A stretch of DNA of 32,713 nucleotides from assembly GCA_944323335.1 (NCBI GenBank), contig CALUSB010000021.1, positions 1-32,713 on the forward strand. The letters are read 5' to 3'. This stretch comes from Candidatus Gastranaerophilales bacterium (GTDB lineage Bacteria > Cyanobacteriota > Vampirovibrionia > Gastranaerophilales > Gastranaerophilaceae). This document shows positions 1-6,562 of this stretch, piece after piece. Position 1 is the stretch's first letter. The number at the start of each line of letters is the position of its first letter. The position numbers were made by a program, and so were the translations under genes. The notes under the pieces were generated by a model. It did no database searches and was not told where the DNA came from. It saw only the letters and a program-made list of their open reading frames with translations.

Positions 1-19
1 CTCGATTATCCTACGTCGC
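1..19. repeat. 19-nt dispersed repeat at window edge
   Basis: The first 19 bases are identical to positions 32506-32524, inside the G+C-rich spacer next to the second prepilin cassette. The match runs off the left edge, so the true repeat is probably longer. The following bases hold a small 6-bp hairpin (36-41 pairing with 51-56). Seen directly; its role is unknown. Confidence 0.6.
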
Positions 20-90
20 TATTATACGGTTTCATCTTTCGCTTTCTCAACGAAAGCTCAAGATTTCACACACTGCTCGCGCAATTTTGC

Positions 91-121
91 TTGACAATGA
101 ATATTTATTTGAGAATATATT
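91..121 (+). promoter_or_regulatory. Putative sigma-70 promoter of the coiled-coil gene
   Basis: A perfect TTGACA (91-96) is followed by an A/T-only stretch; AATATA (114-119) gives a 17-nt spacer and TATATT (116-121) a 19-nt spacer. It lies about 70 nt before the first gene and its Shine-Dalgarno. The -35 is convincing, the exact -10 is not. Confidence 0.5.
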
Positions 122-189
122 AATTAGTTGAAATAATTTTATTTTTTCTTTAAAATAAAATTGTCGTTTAAGGAAAAGGAGAGTTGCAG

Positions 190-804
190 TTGCAAAACAA
201 TAATCTACCTAAAAATATGGGAAAGAAAATTGCCGATGCATTAAAGCAACAAGATATGTCGGAAGAAAATCTTGATGTATTAGATTTGGATACAGATAGT
301 GTATCTGATACAATTGATTATCAAGAAACAAATGAGTCTTTTGATAATTCTTCTTTTGACTTAGATGAGGACGACAAGAATACAGCTGACAATGAGTACA
401 ATCCTGTTTTCTCGGTTGATGTTGATGAAATTGAACAGACACCGGATTTAAAACTTTCAATCAATTCTGAAGAAGATGATGTTGCTGAAGAATTTGAAAT
501 GCCAAACAACATCAATGTTCTAAAAAGACTTATCAGCCAGCTTCCAACAGGTGTACCAAGACAAACAGGTGCACAAATTATTCGTCAAACAATTGAGGCT
601 CTTGGCATTCCTATGAAAAGCGTTCTTCAAGATGCTCAAAGAGTCAGAGATTGTCTAAACAGCTCAATCAAAGATTGTAATTATACAATCCAAGAATATA
701 AAACAAATATTCGCAACCTTGAAAAACAAAGCGCGAATTATCAAAAACAACTGAACAAACTAAACGATATTATCGGTCTGTTTGTTTACAATGACAGAAA
801 ATAA
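190..804 (+). CDS. Hypothetical protein, acidic N-half and coiled-coil C-half
   Basis: I do not recognise the family. About 204 residues with no signal peptide or membrane segment, so probably cytoplasmic. Residues ~20-100 are strongly acidic and low in complexity (many D, E, S, N), suggesting disorder. A conserved-looking segment follows (~110-150, with LPTGVPRQTGAQIIRQTIEALG), then ~150-195 is a heptad-like coiled coil rich in K, Q, N and L. Start choice: AAGGAG at 176-181 is 8 nt from TTG 190 but only 2 nt from the in-frame TTG 184, so 190 is favoured; ATG 217 has no Shine-Dalgarno. A good TTGACA promoter lies upstream and the tRNA-Glu gene follows 7 nt after the stop, so they may be co-transcribed. 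Function unknown. Confidence 0.75.
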   Translation: MQNNNLPKNMGKKIADALKQQDMSEENLDVLDLDTDSVSDTIDYQETNESFDNSSFDLDEDDKNTADNEYNPVFSVDVDEIEQTPDLKLSINSEEDDVAEEFEMPNNINVLKRLISQLPTGVPRQTGAQIIRQTIEALGIPMKSVLQDAQRVRDCLNSSIKDCNYTIQEYKTNIRNLEKQSANYQKQLNKLNDIIGLFVYNDRK

Positions 805-811
805 GTTCTAT

Positions 812-887
812 GCCCCCATCGTCTAGAGGCCTAGGACAACACCCTTTCACGGTGTAGACAGGGATTCGAATTCCCTTGGGGGTACCA
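812..887 (+). tRNA. tRNA-Glu (anticodon UUC), CCA encoded
   Basis: Complete cloverleaf: acceptor GCCCCCA (812-818) pairs with TGGGGGT (877-883); the D-arm contains GTCTAGAGGCCTAGGAC; anticodon stem ACACC/GGTGT surrounds CTTTCAC, giving UUC; T-arm AGGGA-TTCGAAT-TCCCT (860-876); discriminator A884 and encoded CCA 885-887. The sequence is very close to cyanobacterial and plastid tRNA-Glu, with a G-U pair at 1-72. It starts 7 nt after the stop of the upstream gene and is followed at once by a terminator. Its 3' 17 nt are repeated twice downstream. Confidence 0.97.
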
Positions 888-893
888 TTTAAT

Positions 894-916
894 AAAGCGG
901 CTATGACCGCTTTTTT
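894..916 (+). terminator. Rho-independent terminator of tRNA-Glu
   Basis: AAAGCGG (894-900) pairs with CCGCTTT (907-913) around the loop ctatga, and a T run follows. It sits 6 nt after the CCA end of the tRNA. Confidence 0.85.
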
Positions 917-995
917 AATTGGAATTCGAATCGGAGTCAAAACTGACGTTTCTTCGCCGGTCGCTCAGAAAGTTCCCTTGGGGGTACCATTTAAT

Positions 996-1018
996 AAAGC
1001 GGCTATGACCGCTTTTTT
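996..1018 (+). terminator. Terminator, second repeat copy
   Basis: Exact copy of the tRNA-Glu terminator hairpin, carried by the second 102-bp unit. Confidence 0.75.
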
Positions 1019-1097
1019 AATTGGAATTCGAATCGGAGTCAAAACTGACGTTTCTTCGCCGGTCGCTCAGAAAGTTCCCTTGGGGGTACCATTTAAT

Positions 1098-1120
1098 AAA
1101 GCGGCTATGACCGCTTTTTT
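1098..1120 (+). terminator. Terminator, third repeat copy
   Basis: Third exact copy of the hairpin, in the truncated unit, ending 18 nt before the next start codon. A gene so close behind three terminators needs its own promoter or read-through; none is obvious in the 18 nt. Confidence 0.7.
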
Positions 1121-1138
1121 AGTATTTAGGAGGATTGT

Positions 1139-1555
1139 ATGAAAAAAATAATTTTACTTGCGGCTATCACTATATTTGCAGCTACGCCTGTTTTTTCTCT
1201 TGAAGTTAATCCTCCAAAGGACAGTACCTTTGCTCCTGTTGAAAATCAAGAGGCATTGGACCAATACAAACTAAAATGTAGTGAAAAAGTTCAAACTAAC
1301 TGGAAAAATTCAAAAATTAAACACGATGATACTGAAATTAAAATCTCTTTTAAAACCCTGCCGGACGGTTCGATAGAAGACATCAAGATTCTTCAATCTT
1401 CAAAATATGAGCAAAATAATCAAGCAGCACTTGATGCTATAAGTGATGCTGTTCCTTTTGAGCCTATTCCCGATGAACTAAATGCGCAGTATGCTGAGCA
1501 TATAATGTCTTTTCCTTGCAGAAGATACGCAATAATTACGCCAAAGATGCAGTAA
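1139..1555 (+). CDS. Exported TonB_C-like protein
   Basis: 138 residues. Residues 1-20 form a Sec signal peptide (MKKI start, hydrophobic run, cleavage after VFS). Residues ~42-125 match the TonB C-terminal fold pattern: W55, an IKISFKTLPDGSIEDIKILQSS-like strand-turn-strand, then AALDAISDAVPFEPIP. C47 and C127 could form a disulfide. Unlike true TonB it has no retained membrane anchor and no proline-rich linker, and no exbB/exbD is nearby, so an energy-coupling role is doubtful; the domain may bind a periplasmic partner. Start supported by AGGAGG (1128-1133) 5 nt before ATG. It starts directly after the tRNA repeat array, and a second TonB_C-like gene follows 52 nt later. Domain assignment is by pattern. 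Confidence 0.85.
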   Translation: MKKIILLAAITIFAATPVFSLEVNPPKDSTFAPVENQEALDQYKLKCSEKVQTNWKNSKIKHDDTEIKISFKTLPDGSIEDIKILQSSKYEQNNQAALDAISDAVPFEPIPDELNAQYAEHIMSFPCRRYAIITPKMQ

Positions 1556-1590
1556 TACTCTTTATGAGTGAGCTTTTTTATAAAAAATGC

Positions 1591-1599
1591 TGATATAAT
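1591..1599 (+). promoter_or_regulatory. Extended -10 (TGATATAAT) giving a leaderless transcript
   Basis: TGATATAAT ends 8 nt before the ATG at 1608; transcription would start at or next to the A of ATG. No Shine-Dalgarno and no good -35 are present. The same arrangement precedes three other genes in this window. Confidence 0.7.
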
Positions 1600-1607
1600 T
1601 TTTTATT

Positions 1608-2438
1608 ATGAGAAAGATTATTTTATTGGCATTTGTTTTTGCCCTGCTTATACCTGTTTATAATTTAACGGCATGTGCTGATAGCGGCTATAGTTATGAG
1701 CAGATGTATCAAATAAAGAAAAACTACAGACTCAGATTTGAATCTGCAATCAAAAATGCCTTAAATAACAAATCCTTAAAAATCCAAAACGGCATGGCTT
1801 TAACGGGCGATATTTCTGCCCAAGGTAAACTAACAAATATAAAATTAGTTAAAAGTGCCGAGAACAAAAATATAGAAAATATAGTGCTAAATTCGCTAAA
1901 ATCACTTAATGCAATGGGTGCAATCAGTCCTAATGAATTTATGCCGGAGAGTTTTAATCTTTTCTTGTATCCTGCACCAAAATACTCAAATGAAAATTTC
2001 GCGATGGTTTTTGAGACATTTAATAATATAAAGTGTTCATATTCAACGCCTGAGTGGAGCGGGTATTTAAGGGGAATAGAGAGTGCTATTCAGTCAAATT
2101 GGAATCCTAAAAACCTGAATAATAATACCTTAAAAATAACAATACTAAGATTTTACATAAAAAGAACAGGCGAAATTGATGATATTATTGTTATAAAAAC
2201 TTCTGATGACAGGGCATTTGATAATTTAGCCGTTGAAACGATAAGAAAAAGCTCTCCTTTAGCGCCATTACCAAGCTACATTGAGGGGGATTCCAAATTT
2301 ATTGACTATTCACTTACAAACCGTGAATTTTTATCAACGTCGGGAAATGACGCAAAAAAGAAAACATTCTGGGAAAAATTTTCTGAATTAAATAATGATT
2401 ACTATCTAAGATATCAAAATATGAATCCTTGGATGTAA
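1608..2438 (+). CDS. Putative lipoprotein with two TonB_C-like domains
   Basis: 276 residues. The N-terminus MRKIILL...NLTAC has a lipobox L-T-A-C with C23 as the likely lipidated cysteine, so an envelope lipoprotein is likely. Two TonB_C-like segments follow: ~42-112 (GMALTGDISAQGKLTNIKLV, then a helix) and ~152-228, the better match (W165, ILRFYIKRTGEIDDIIVIKTS, then AVETIRKSSPLAPLP). It is a paralogue in architecture of the preceding exported protein. The mRNA is probably leaderless (see 1591-1599). The gene ends 1 nt short of the stop of the convergent gene, leaving no room for a terminator between them. Function unknown; a TonB role is not supported by neighbours. Confidence 0.82.
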   Translation: MRKIILLAFVFALLIPVYNLTACADSGYSYEQMYQIKKNYRLRFESAIKNALNNKSLKIQNGMALTGDISAQGKLTNIKLVKSAENKNIENIVLNSLKSLNAMGAISPNEFMPESFNLFLYPAPKYSNENFAMVFETFNNIKCSYSTPEWSGYLRGIESAIQSNWNPKNLNNNTLKITILRFYIKRTGEIDDIIVIKTSDDRAFDNLAVETIRKSSPLAPLPSYIEGDSKFIDYSLTNREFLSTSGNDAKKKTFWEKFSELNNDYYLRYQNMNPWM

Positions 2439-2439
2439 T

Positions 2440-2730
2440 TTATTGAATAATTTCTATGCCGCTTTTTTGTTCTTGAGCGCTCGGAGCGAGTTTTTTGTAT
2501 CTGTAGAGGGGTACTTTTTGGTTTTGTTTTTTTGCTTGAGAAATTTTTTGGTCAAAACTTCTTTTCTCTTGTACATAAAGTTGTTTTACAAAAGTGTCGC
2601 TATCTTGCACTTGAGAGGGCATTTCATCTAATGGGGTGCCAAGTACGAGTTTTTCTTGCGCCATAGCAGATGATGAGCTAAAAAATACGCAAAATACCAT
2701 AACAAGAGCTGTACTTGAAATTTTTTTCAT
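2440..2730 (-). CDS. Small exported hypothetical protein
   Basis: 96 residues; signal peptide 1-24 (MKKISS..., cleavage after AMA). The mature part is short, lysine/glutamine-rich and helical (QEKRSFDQKISQAKKQNQ), with no domain I recognise. The upstream AAAGAAAG is a poor Shine-Dalgarno. It lies downstream of another small exported helical protein on the same strand, separated by a terminator hairpin, and converges on the lipoprotein gene. Probably periplasmic; function unknown. Confidence 0.7.
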   Translation of the reverse strand: MKKISSTALVMVFCVFFSSSSAMAQEKLVLGTPLDEMPSQVQDSDTFVKQLYVQEKRSFDQKISQAKKQNQKVPLYRYKKLAPSAQEQKSGIEIIQ

Positions 2731-2770
2731 AACAAAATAATCTTTCTTTTCACTACCTTCTTAATAATAT

Positions 2771-2804
2771 AAATCCCTGTAATTAAAAATAATCACAGGG
2801 ATTT
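2771..2804 (-). terminator. Intrinsic terminator after the minus-strand coiled-coil gene
   Basis: Perfect 10-bp inverted repeat AAATCCCTGT / ACAGGGATTT with a 14-nt loop, followed on the minus strand by the A/T tract atattatta. It lies 28 nt after the stop of the gene at 2833-3252. Confidence 0.65.
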
Positions 2805-2832
2805 ATAAAATTGTTTACCAAAGTTAATATTT

Positions 2833-3252
2833 TTAGTACCCGATAGCTTTAAGTTGTGCGTCGTAAATCTTGTTAATATTAGCTTTTCTGGTGTTTAAAG
2901 ATTCAAGTTGTCTTTCATAAGTTCTGATTCTTATTGTTTTTTGTGTTTGAAGCAGAGTCTTATCGTTGTTTGTTTGCTTGATAAGTTGTTGTTTTTCTTT
3001 TATTTCAGCTTCAATTGGTTTTAGCTGTTCGGCTCTTTTCTTTTCGATTTCGTTCTTTTTAGCTTTGTTTTGTGCTTGTTTTTGGGCCGTTGCTGCTCGT
3101 TTTTTAGCTGCGGCATCTTGTTTTGCAGCTTCTTTAACAGCGTTTAGGTCGCTTTTAACCGCATTTTTAAAAGCATTTCCAAATTCGCTTGCAGCGAATA
3201 CCGAACTTACACTCAAGCAAAGTGCTAAAGCTAAGCCTAAATATTTTTTCAT
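2833..3252 (-). CDS. Exported Lys/Ala-rich coiled-coil protein
   Basis: 139 residues from ATG at 3252; a Shine-Dalgarno AAGGAG (complement of 3261-3266) is 8 nt upstream. The in-frame GTG at 3261 overlaps that Shine-Dalgarno and is rejected. Residues 1-20 are a signal peptide (cleavage after VFA). The mature protein is almost entirely helical: an A/K-rich region (~30-75), then a predicted two-helix coiled coil (~75-135, with EIKEKQQLIKQTNNDK and ERQLESLNTRKANI). This shape resembles periplasmic OmpH/Skp-like or lipoprotein-like helical proteins, but I see no family motif. Own terminator at 2771-2804. Confidence 0.75.
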   Translation of the reverse strand: MKKYLGLALALCLSVSSVFAASEFGNAFKNAVKSDLNAVKEAAKQDAAAKKRAATAQKQAQNKAKKNEIEKKRAEQLKPIEAEIKEKQQLIKQTNNDKTLLQTQKTIRIRTYERQLESLNTRKANINKIYDAQLKAIGY

Positions 3253-3312
3253 AAACAACACTCCTTTTAACTACCCTACTATGATAACATCTATTTAAGT
3301 CTTTGTAAACTC

Positions 3313-3345
3313 AAAACCCCACAAAGCCAAGCTCTGTGAGGTTTT
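3313..3345. other. Long intergenic hairpin between divergent genes
   Basis: An 11-bp stem with one mismatch (3313-3323 with 3335-3345) is capped by an inner AGC-caa-GCT stem. It lies in the 296-bp gap between a minus-strand exported protein and pyrF, both reading away from it, so a terminator role is unclear. The rest of this gap (3253-3548) is A/T-rich; TACTAT at 3521-3526 could be a -10 for pyrF but no fitting -35 is seen. Confidence 0.45.
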
Positions 3346-3548
3346 AGATTGTTCTTTATCCCCCGCATATGTTCAACGGCAAAAATTTGCCTCTGAAATT
3401 TCTTTTTACATATAAATAAAAAAATATTTTAAATACGATATTCGCTAAAACCTTATTTATTTACATTTCTCAATATTTATGCGCGGTTGCAATTATGCAC
3501 TCAAGGTGTTAAAATTTTTGTACTATAGCAGTTTTTTAAGGTTAGCAA

Positions 3549-4310
3549 ATGGTTATAAAAAAACCCCAAAGTGCATCTGAGAGAATTATTCTGGCGCTTG
3601 ATGTAGATACGCTTGAAGAGGCTCGTGAGCTTGTAATACAGCTAAAAGATTATGCAGGTTATTTTAAAGTCGGTCTGCAATTGTACACTGCCTGCGGGTA
3701 TGACGCTGTCAGAATGATACATGAAATGGGGGCAAAAGTCTTTTTTGACGCTAAATTTCACGATATTCCAAACACTGTTGCGCGCGCAAGTGCAAATCTT
3801 GTAAAAAATGATGTAGACTTTTTTGACCTGCATATTAAAGGCGGTTCAAAAATGCTTTCTACCACTTGCAGACTATGCAGAGAAGTTGCCAAAAAATATA
3901 ACAAACCTCAGCCTACAATTCTTGGTGTTACACTGTTATCAAGTTTTGGACAAAAAACACTTAATCAAGAATTGAATGTAAATATGAATATTGACGAGTA
4001 TGTTTCTCGTCTTGCAAAAGTTGCACTGGAAGCTAAGCTTGACGGTGTTGTGGCTTCAGCGTCTGAAGTTGGTGCTATAAGGCGTGTTTGCGGTGATGAC
4101 TTTATTATAGTTTGTCCTGCAATTCGCCCCACATGGTCTGTTGTGGATGATCAGGTAAGAGTTGTAACGCCGACTGACGCTATTCAAGCAGGAGTTGATT
4201 ACATGGTTGTAGGCAGACCAGTAATTTTTGCAAAAGACAGAATTGAAGCAATAACACTTATAATTGATGAAATTGAAGAAGCAAAAGAAATTATTAAGGA
4301 AAGACTTTAA
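3549..4310 (+). CDS. pyrF: Orotidine 5'-phosphate decarboxylase
   Basis: 253 residues, a normal length for the bacterial type. It converts OMP to UMP, the last step of de novo pyrimidine synthesis, in the cytoplasm. The catalytic signature DAKFHDIPNT is at 67-76 with D67, K69 and D72 as the charged network; the N-terminal IILALDVD strand (14-21) and the C-terminal phosphate-binding GVDYMVVGRPV segment are present. AAGG (3538-3541) is 7 nt before ATG. The stop codon is followed directly by the ald start (zero gap), so pyrF leads an apparent four-gene operon with ald, proB and proA, an unusual mix of pathways. Confidence 0.95.
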   Translation: MVIKKPQSASERIILALDVDTLEEARELVIQLKDYAGYFKVGLQLYTACGYDAVRMIHEMGAKVFFDAKFHDIPNTVARASANLVKNDVDFFDLHIKGGSKMLSTTCRLCREVAKKYNKPQPTILGVTLLSSFGQKTLNQELNVNMNIDEYVSRLAKVALEAKLDGVVASASEVGAIRRVCGDDFIIVCPAIRPTWSVVDDQVRVVTPTDAIQAGVDYMVVGRPVIFAKDRIEAITLIIDEIEEAKEIIKERL

Positions 4311-5447
4311 ATGAAGATAAATTTTGGTATCCCAAAAGAACTAAAAGAGGGTGAAACCCGTGTGGCGCTTACTCCTGATTCAGTCGGTATGCTTACTCAA
4401 AAGGGCTTATCCGTTGCAATAGAATCAGGTGCCGGAGATTTAAGCGGTTTTGATGATGTTCAATATCAAAATGCGGGCGCTCAGGTTATTTCTGACCCGA
4501 AAGAATTATGGGAAAAATCAAATATAATCGTAAAAGTTAAAGAACCTCAAAAGTCTGAATATCAATACTTTAGAGAAGATTTGGTTATATTTTCTTATCT
4601 TCACTTGGCAATTGAAGAAGAACTTACAAAAGAGCTTTTGAAAAAGAAAGTCTGCGCTATTGCTACAGAATCAGTCCAAACTCAGTGGGGCGAGCTGCCT
4701 CTTTTAAGACCAATGAGCGAAGTAGCAGGCAGAATGAGTGTTCAGCTTGGTGCAAGATTTTTAGAAAAACAAAACGGCGGCAGAGGCTTGCTTTTAGGCG
4801 GTGTGCCGGGTGTTGCGCCTGCAAAAGTTGTTATTTTAGGCGGCGGTGTAGCAGGCTCAAACGCTGCTCAAGTAGCACTGGGCATGGGTGCTGATGTTTC
4901 CGTGTTAGATATAAATTCAAGACGTATGTCTAATTTGGATATGTTTTTCCCGGGTCAAATAAAAACATACTACTCTAACCCATCAACTATAGCTGAGCAA
5001 GTTAAGGAGGCAGATTTATTAATTACTGCCGTTTTAATACCCTCGGCACGTGCTCCAAAGCTTGTAAGTGCCGATATGGTTAAAACAATGAAAAAAGGCT
5101 CGGTCATTGTTGATATTGCAATAGACCAAGGCGGAAACGTAGAAACTATAGACAGAGTGACTACTTTAGATAATCCGGTGTTTGAAAAATACGGCGTAAT
5201 TCACTCTGCTGTGCCGAATATCCCCTCATACGTTCCAAAAACCGCCTCTTATGCGTATTCTTATGCGATTTTGCCCTATCTTCAAGATTTAGGCGAAAAA
5301 GGTACTTTTGTTGCTCTTAAAGAAGATGATGCGCTAAGCCGCGGCGTGGCTACATTTAGAGGTGCAGTTACAAATGAGGCTCTTGCTCAGTCTTTAGGTT
5401 ATGAGCATACTGAAATTTCAGTCTTAATAGGTTTTAAAATCAAATGA
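4311..5447 (+). CDS. ald: Alanine dehydrogenase
   Basis: 378 residues, full length. NAD-dependent interconversion of L-alanine and pyruvate plus ammonia. The N-terminal catalytic domain begins with the family signature GIPKELKEGETRVALTP; the Rossmann glycine motif VILGGGVAGSNAAQVALGMGA (split here only for counting) lies near ~173-193, followed by VLDIN, whose Asp suggests NAD preference. C-terminal HSAVPNIPSYVPKTAS is the usual substrate-side segment. It abuts pyrF and overlaps proB by 4 nt (ATGA), implying translational coupling. In this block it could supply or drain pyruvate and ammonia; that is inference. Confidence 0.95.
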   Translation: MKINFGIPKELKEGETRVALTPDSVGMLTQKGLSVAIESGAGDLSGFDDVQYQNAGAQVISDPKELWEKSNIIVKVKEPQKSEYQYFREDLVIFSYLHLAIEEELTKELLKKKVCAIATESVQTQWGELPLLRPMSEVAGRMSVQLGARFLEKQNGGRGLLLGGVPGVAPAKVVILGGGVAGSNAAQVALGMGADVSVLDINSRRMSNLDMFFPGQIKTYYSNPSTIAEQVKEADLLITAVLIPSARAPKLVSADMVKTMKKGSVIVDIAIDQGGNVETIDRVTTLDNPVFEKYGVIHSAVPNIPSYVPKTASYAYSYAILPYLQDLGEKGTFVALKEDDALSRGVATFRGAVTNEALAQSLGYEHTEISVLIGFKIK

Positions 5448-6553
5448 TAAACGACGCTAACAGAATAGTTTTTAAATTCGGAACAAATATTTTAAGAAAC
5501 GAAGAGGGTGAGATTTCTCTCACTCACATGTATTCTTTTATAGAAGACATCTCATCTTTAAGGAAAAAAGGCAAAGAGGTTCTTGTTGTAACCTCAGGTG
5601 CCGTGGGTATCGGTGCAAAAAAACTAAAAGTTGATACAAGTACAAGTAATGTCTTAAAACAAGCTGCAGCCTCTGTCGGGCAGCAGATTTTGATGCGTAT
5701 ATGGCAAGACGGTTTTGAAAAATACGGCATATCCGTTGCTCAAATATTGGTTACAGAGGATGATTTTTCTAACAGAAAGAAATATTTGAGCCTGAGAAAC
5801 ACTCTCTCTAAACTTTTGGAGCTGGGTATTGTTCCAATAATTAACCAAAATGACGCTGTTTTACCATCAGAGCTTGTGCATGTGTGTTTTTCGGATAATG
5901 ATAAACTATCTGCCATAGTTGCCTCAAAGCTTGATGCAGATTTGCTTGTAATGGTTTCAGATATTGACGGTTTATTTGATAAAAACCCTAAAGAATACCC
6001 TGACGCCAAAAAAATTGATGTGGTAGAAAAAGTGACCGCAAAAATTGAAAAACTCGCCTCAGGTGCCTCCCTTGGCGGCAGAGGCGGTATGATTACAAAA
6101 CTCTCCGCTGCAAAAGTCGTAAACCTCTCGGGGCTTTATGCGATGATTGTAAACGGTAAAAAACCGCGAATTATAAAAAGAATTTTTGAAGAAGAAAACG
6201 TGGGCACGATATTTTTGCCAAATAAAATCCTTTCTCATAAAAAACGCTGGATTGCCTACGCTACAAATATCATGGGCGAAATCACGGTTAACGCGGGCGC
6301 AAAATCCGCTATAATTGACAAGCAAAAAAGCTTACTGGCCGTTGGTATAGTAGATGTTAAGGGCGATTTTAAAGCAGGTGAGATTGTAAGTATTTTTGAT
6401 GAAAACCACGAAGAATTTGCCCGTGCTATGGTCAACTACAGCTCTGATGAGTGCAAAAAAATCATGGGTGCACACAGTCATGAGATAGAAAATATCTTGG
6501 GCTATAAGGGTGATGATGATGTGGTTGTAAAAGATAATCTTGTAATTTTGTAA
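5444..6553 (+). CDS. proB: Glutamate 5-kinase with PUA domain
   Basis: 369 residues, the length of two-domain enzymes. It phosphorylates glutamate to gamma-glutamyl phosphate, the first and usually proline-inhibited step of proline synthesis. Amino-acid-kinase domain ~5-260: VFKFGTNIL, VTSGAVGIG, PIINQNDAV, FSDNDKLSA and the phosphate-binding GGRGGMITKLSAA. PUA domain ~275-365 (RWIAYATNIMGEITVNAG...). Overlaps ald by 4 nt; proA follows after 9 nt. proC is not in the window. Confidence 0.96.
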   Translation: MINDANRIVFKFGTNILRNEEGEISLTHMYSFIEDISSLRKKGKEVLVVTSGAVGIGAKKLKVDTSTSNVLKQAAASVGQQILMRIWQDGFEKYGISVAQILVTEDDFSNRKKYLSLRNTLSKLLELGIVPIINQNDAVLPSELVHVCFSDNDKLSAIVASKLDADLLVMVSDIDGLFDKNPKEYPDAKKIDVVEKVTAKIEKLASGASLGGRGGMITKLSAAKVVNLSGLYAMIVNGKKPRIIKRIFEEENVGTIFLPNKILSHKKRWIAYATNIMGEITVNAGAKSAIIDKQKSLLAVGIVDVKGDFKAGEIVSIFDENHEEFARAMVNYSSDECKKIMGAHSHEIENILGYKGDDDVVVKDNLVIL

Positions 6554-6562
6554 AGGTAAGTT

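Larger units (their letters stand above)
871..1121 (+). repeat. 102-bp tandem repeat made from tRNA-Glu 3' end plus terminator
   Basis: Two full 102-bp units (871-972, 973-1074) and a 47-bp partial third (1075-1121), with no mismatch seen. Each unit starts with the last 17 nt of tRNA-Glu including CCA, then the tRNA terminator, then a 52-nt spacer found nowhere else in the window. Because 102 is divisible by three, the array gives a spurious repetitive reading frame (876-1142), which I do not count as a gene. The spacer holds GGAATTCGAATC (921-932 and 1023-1034), the exact reverse complement of T-arm positions 863-874. Tandem amplification of an integration scar is a plausible origin. Confidence 0.95.

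Noticed and set aside
871..1121. CRISPR-like or tRNA-array interpretation of the repeats
   Set aside because: There are no variable spacers and the repeat holds only the last 17 nt of the tRNA, so neither a CRISPR array nor extra tRNA genes.
876..1142. 88-codon repetitive open frame
   Set aside because: It exists only because the 102-bp tandem repeat is a multiple of three; it begins inside tRNA-Glu and runs through three terminators.
2966..3298. 110-codon Cys/Phe-rich plus-strand frame
   Set aside because: Antisense shadow of the Lys/Ala-rich coiled-coil gene, whose ribosome site and terminator are clear.
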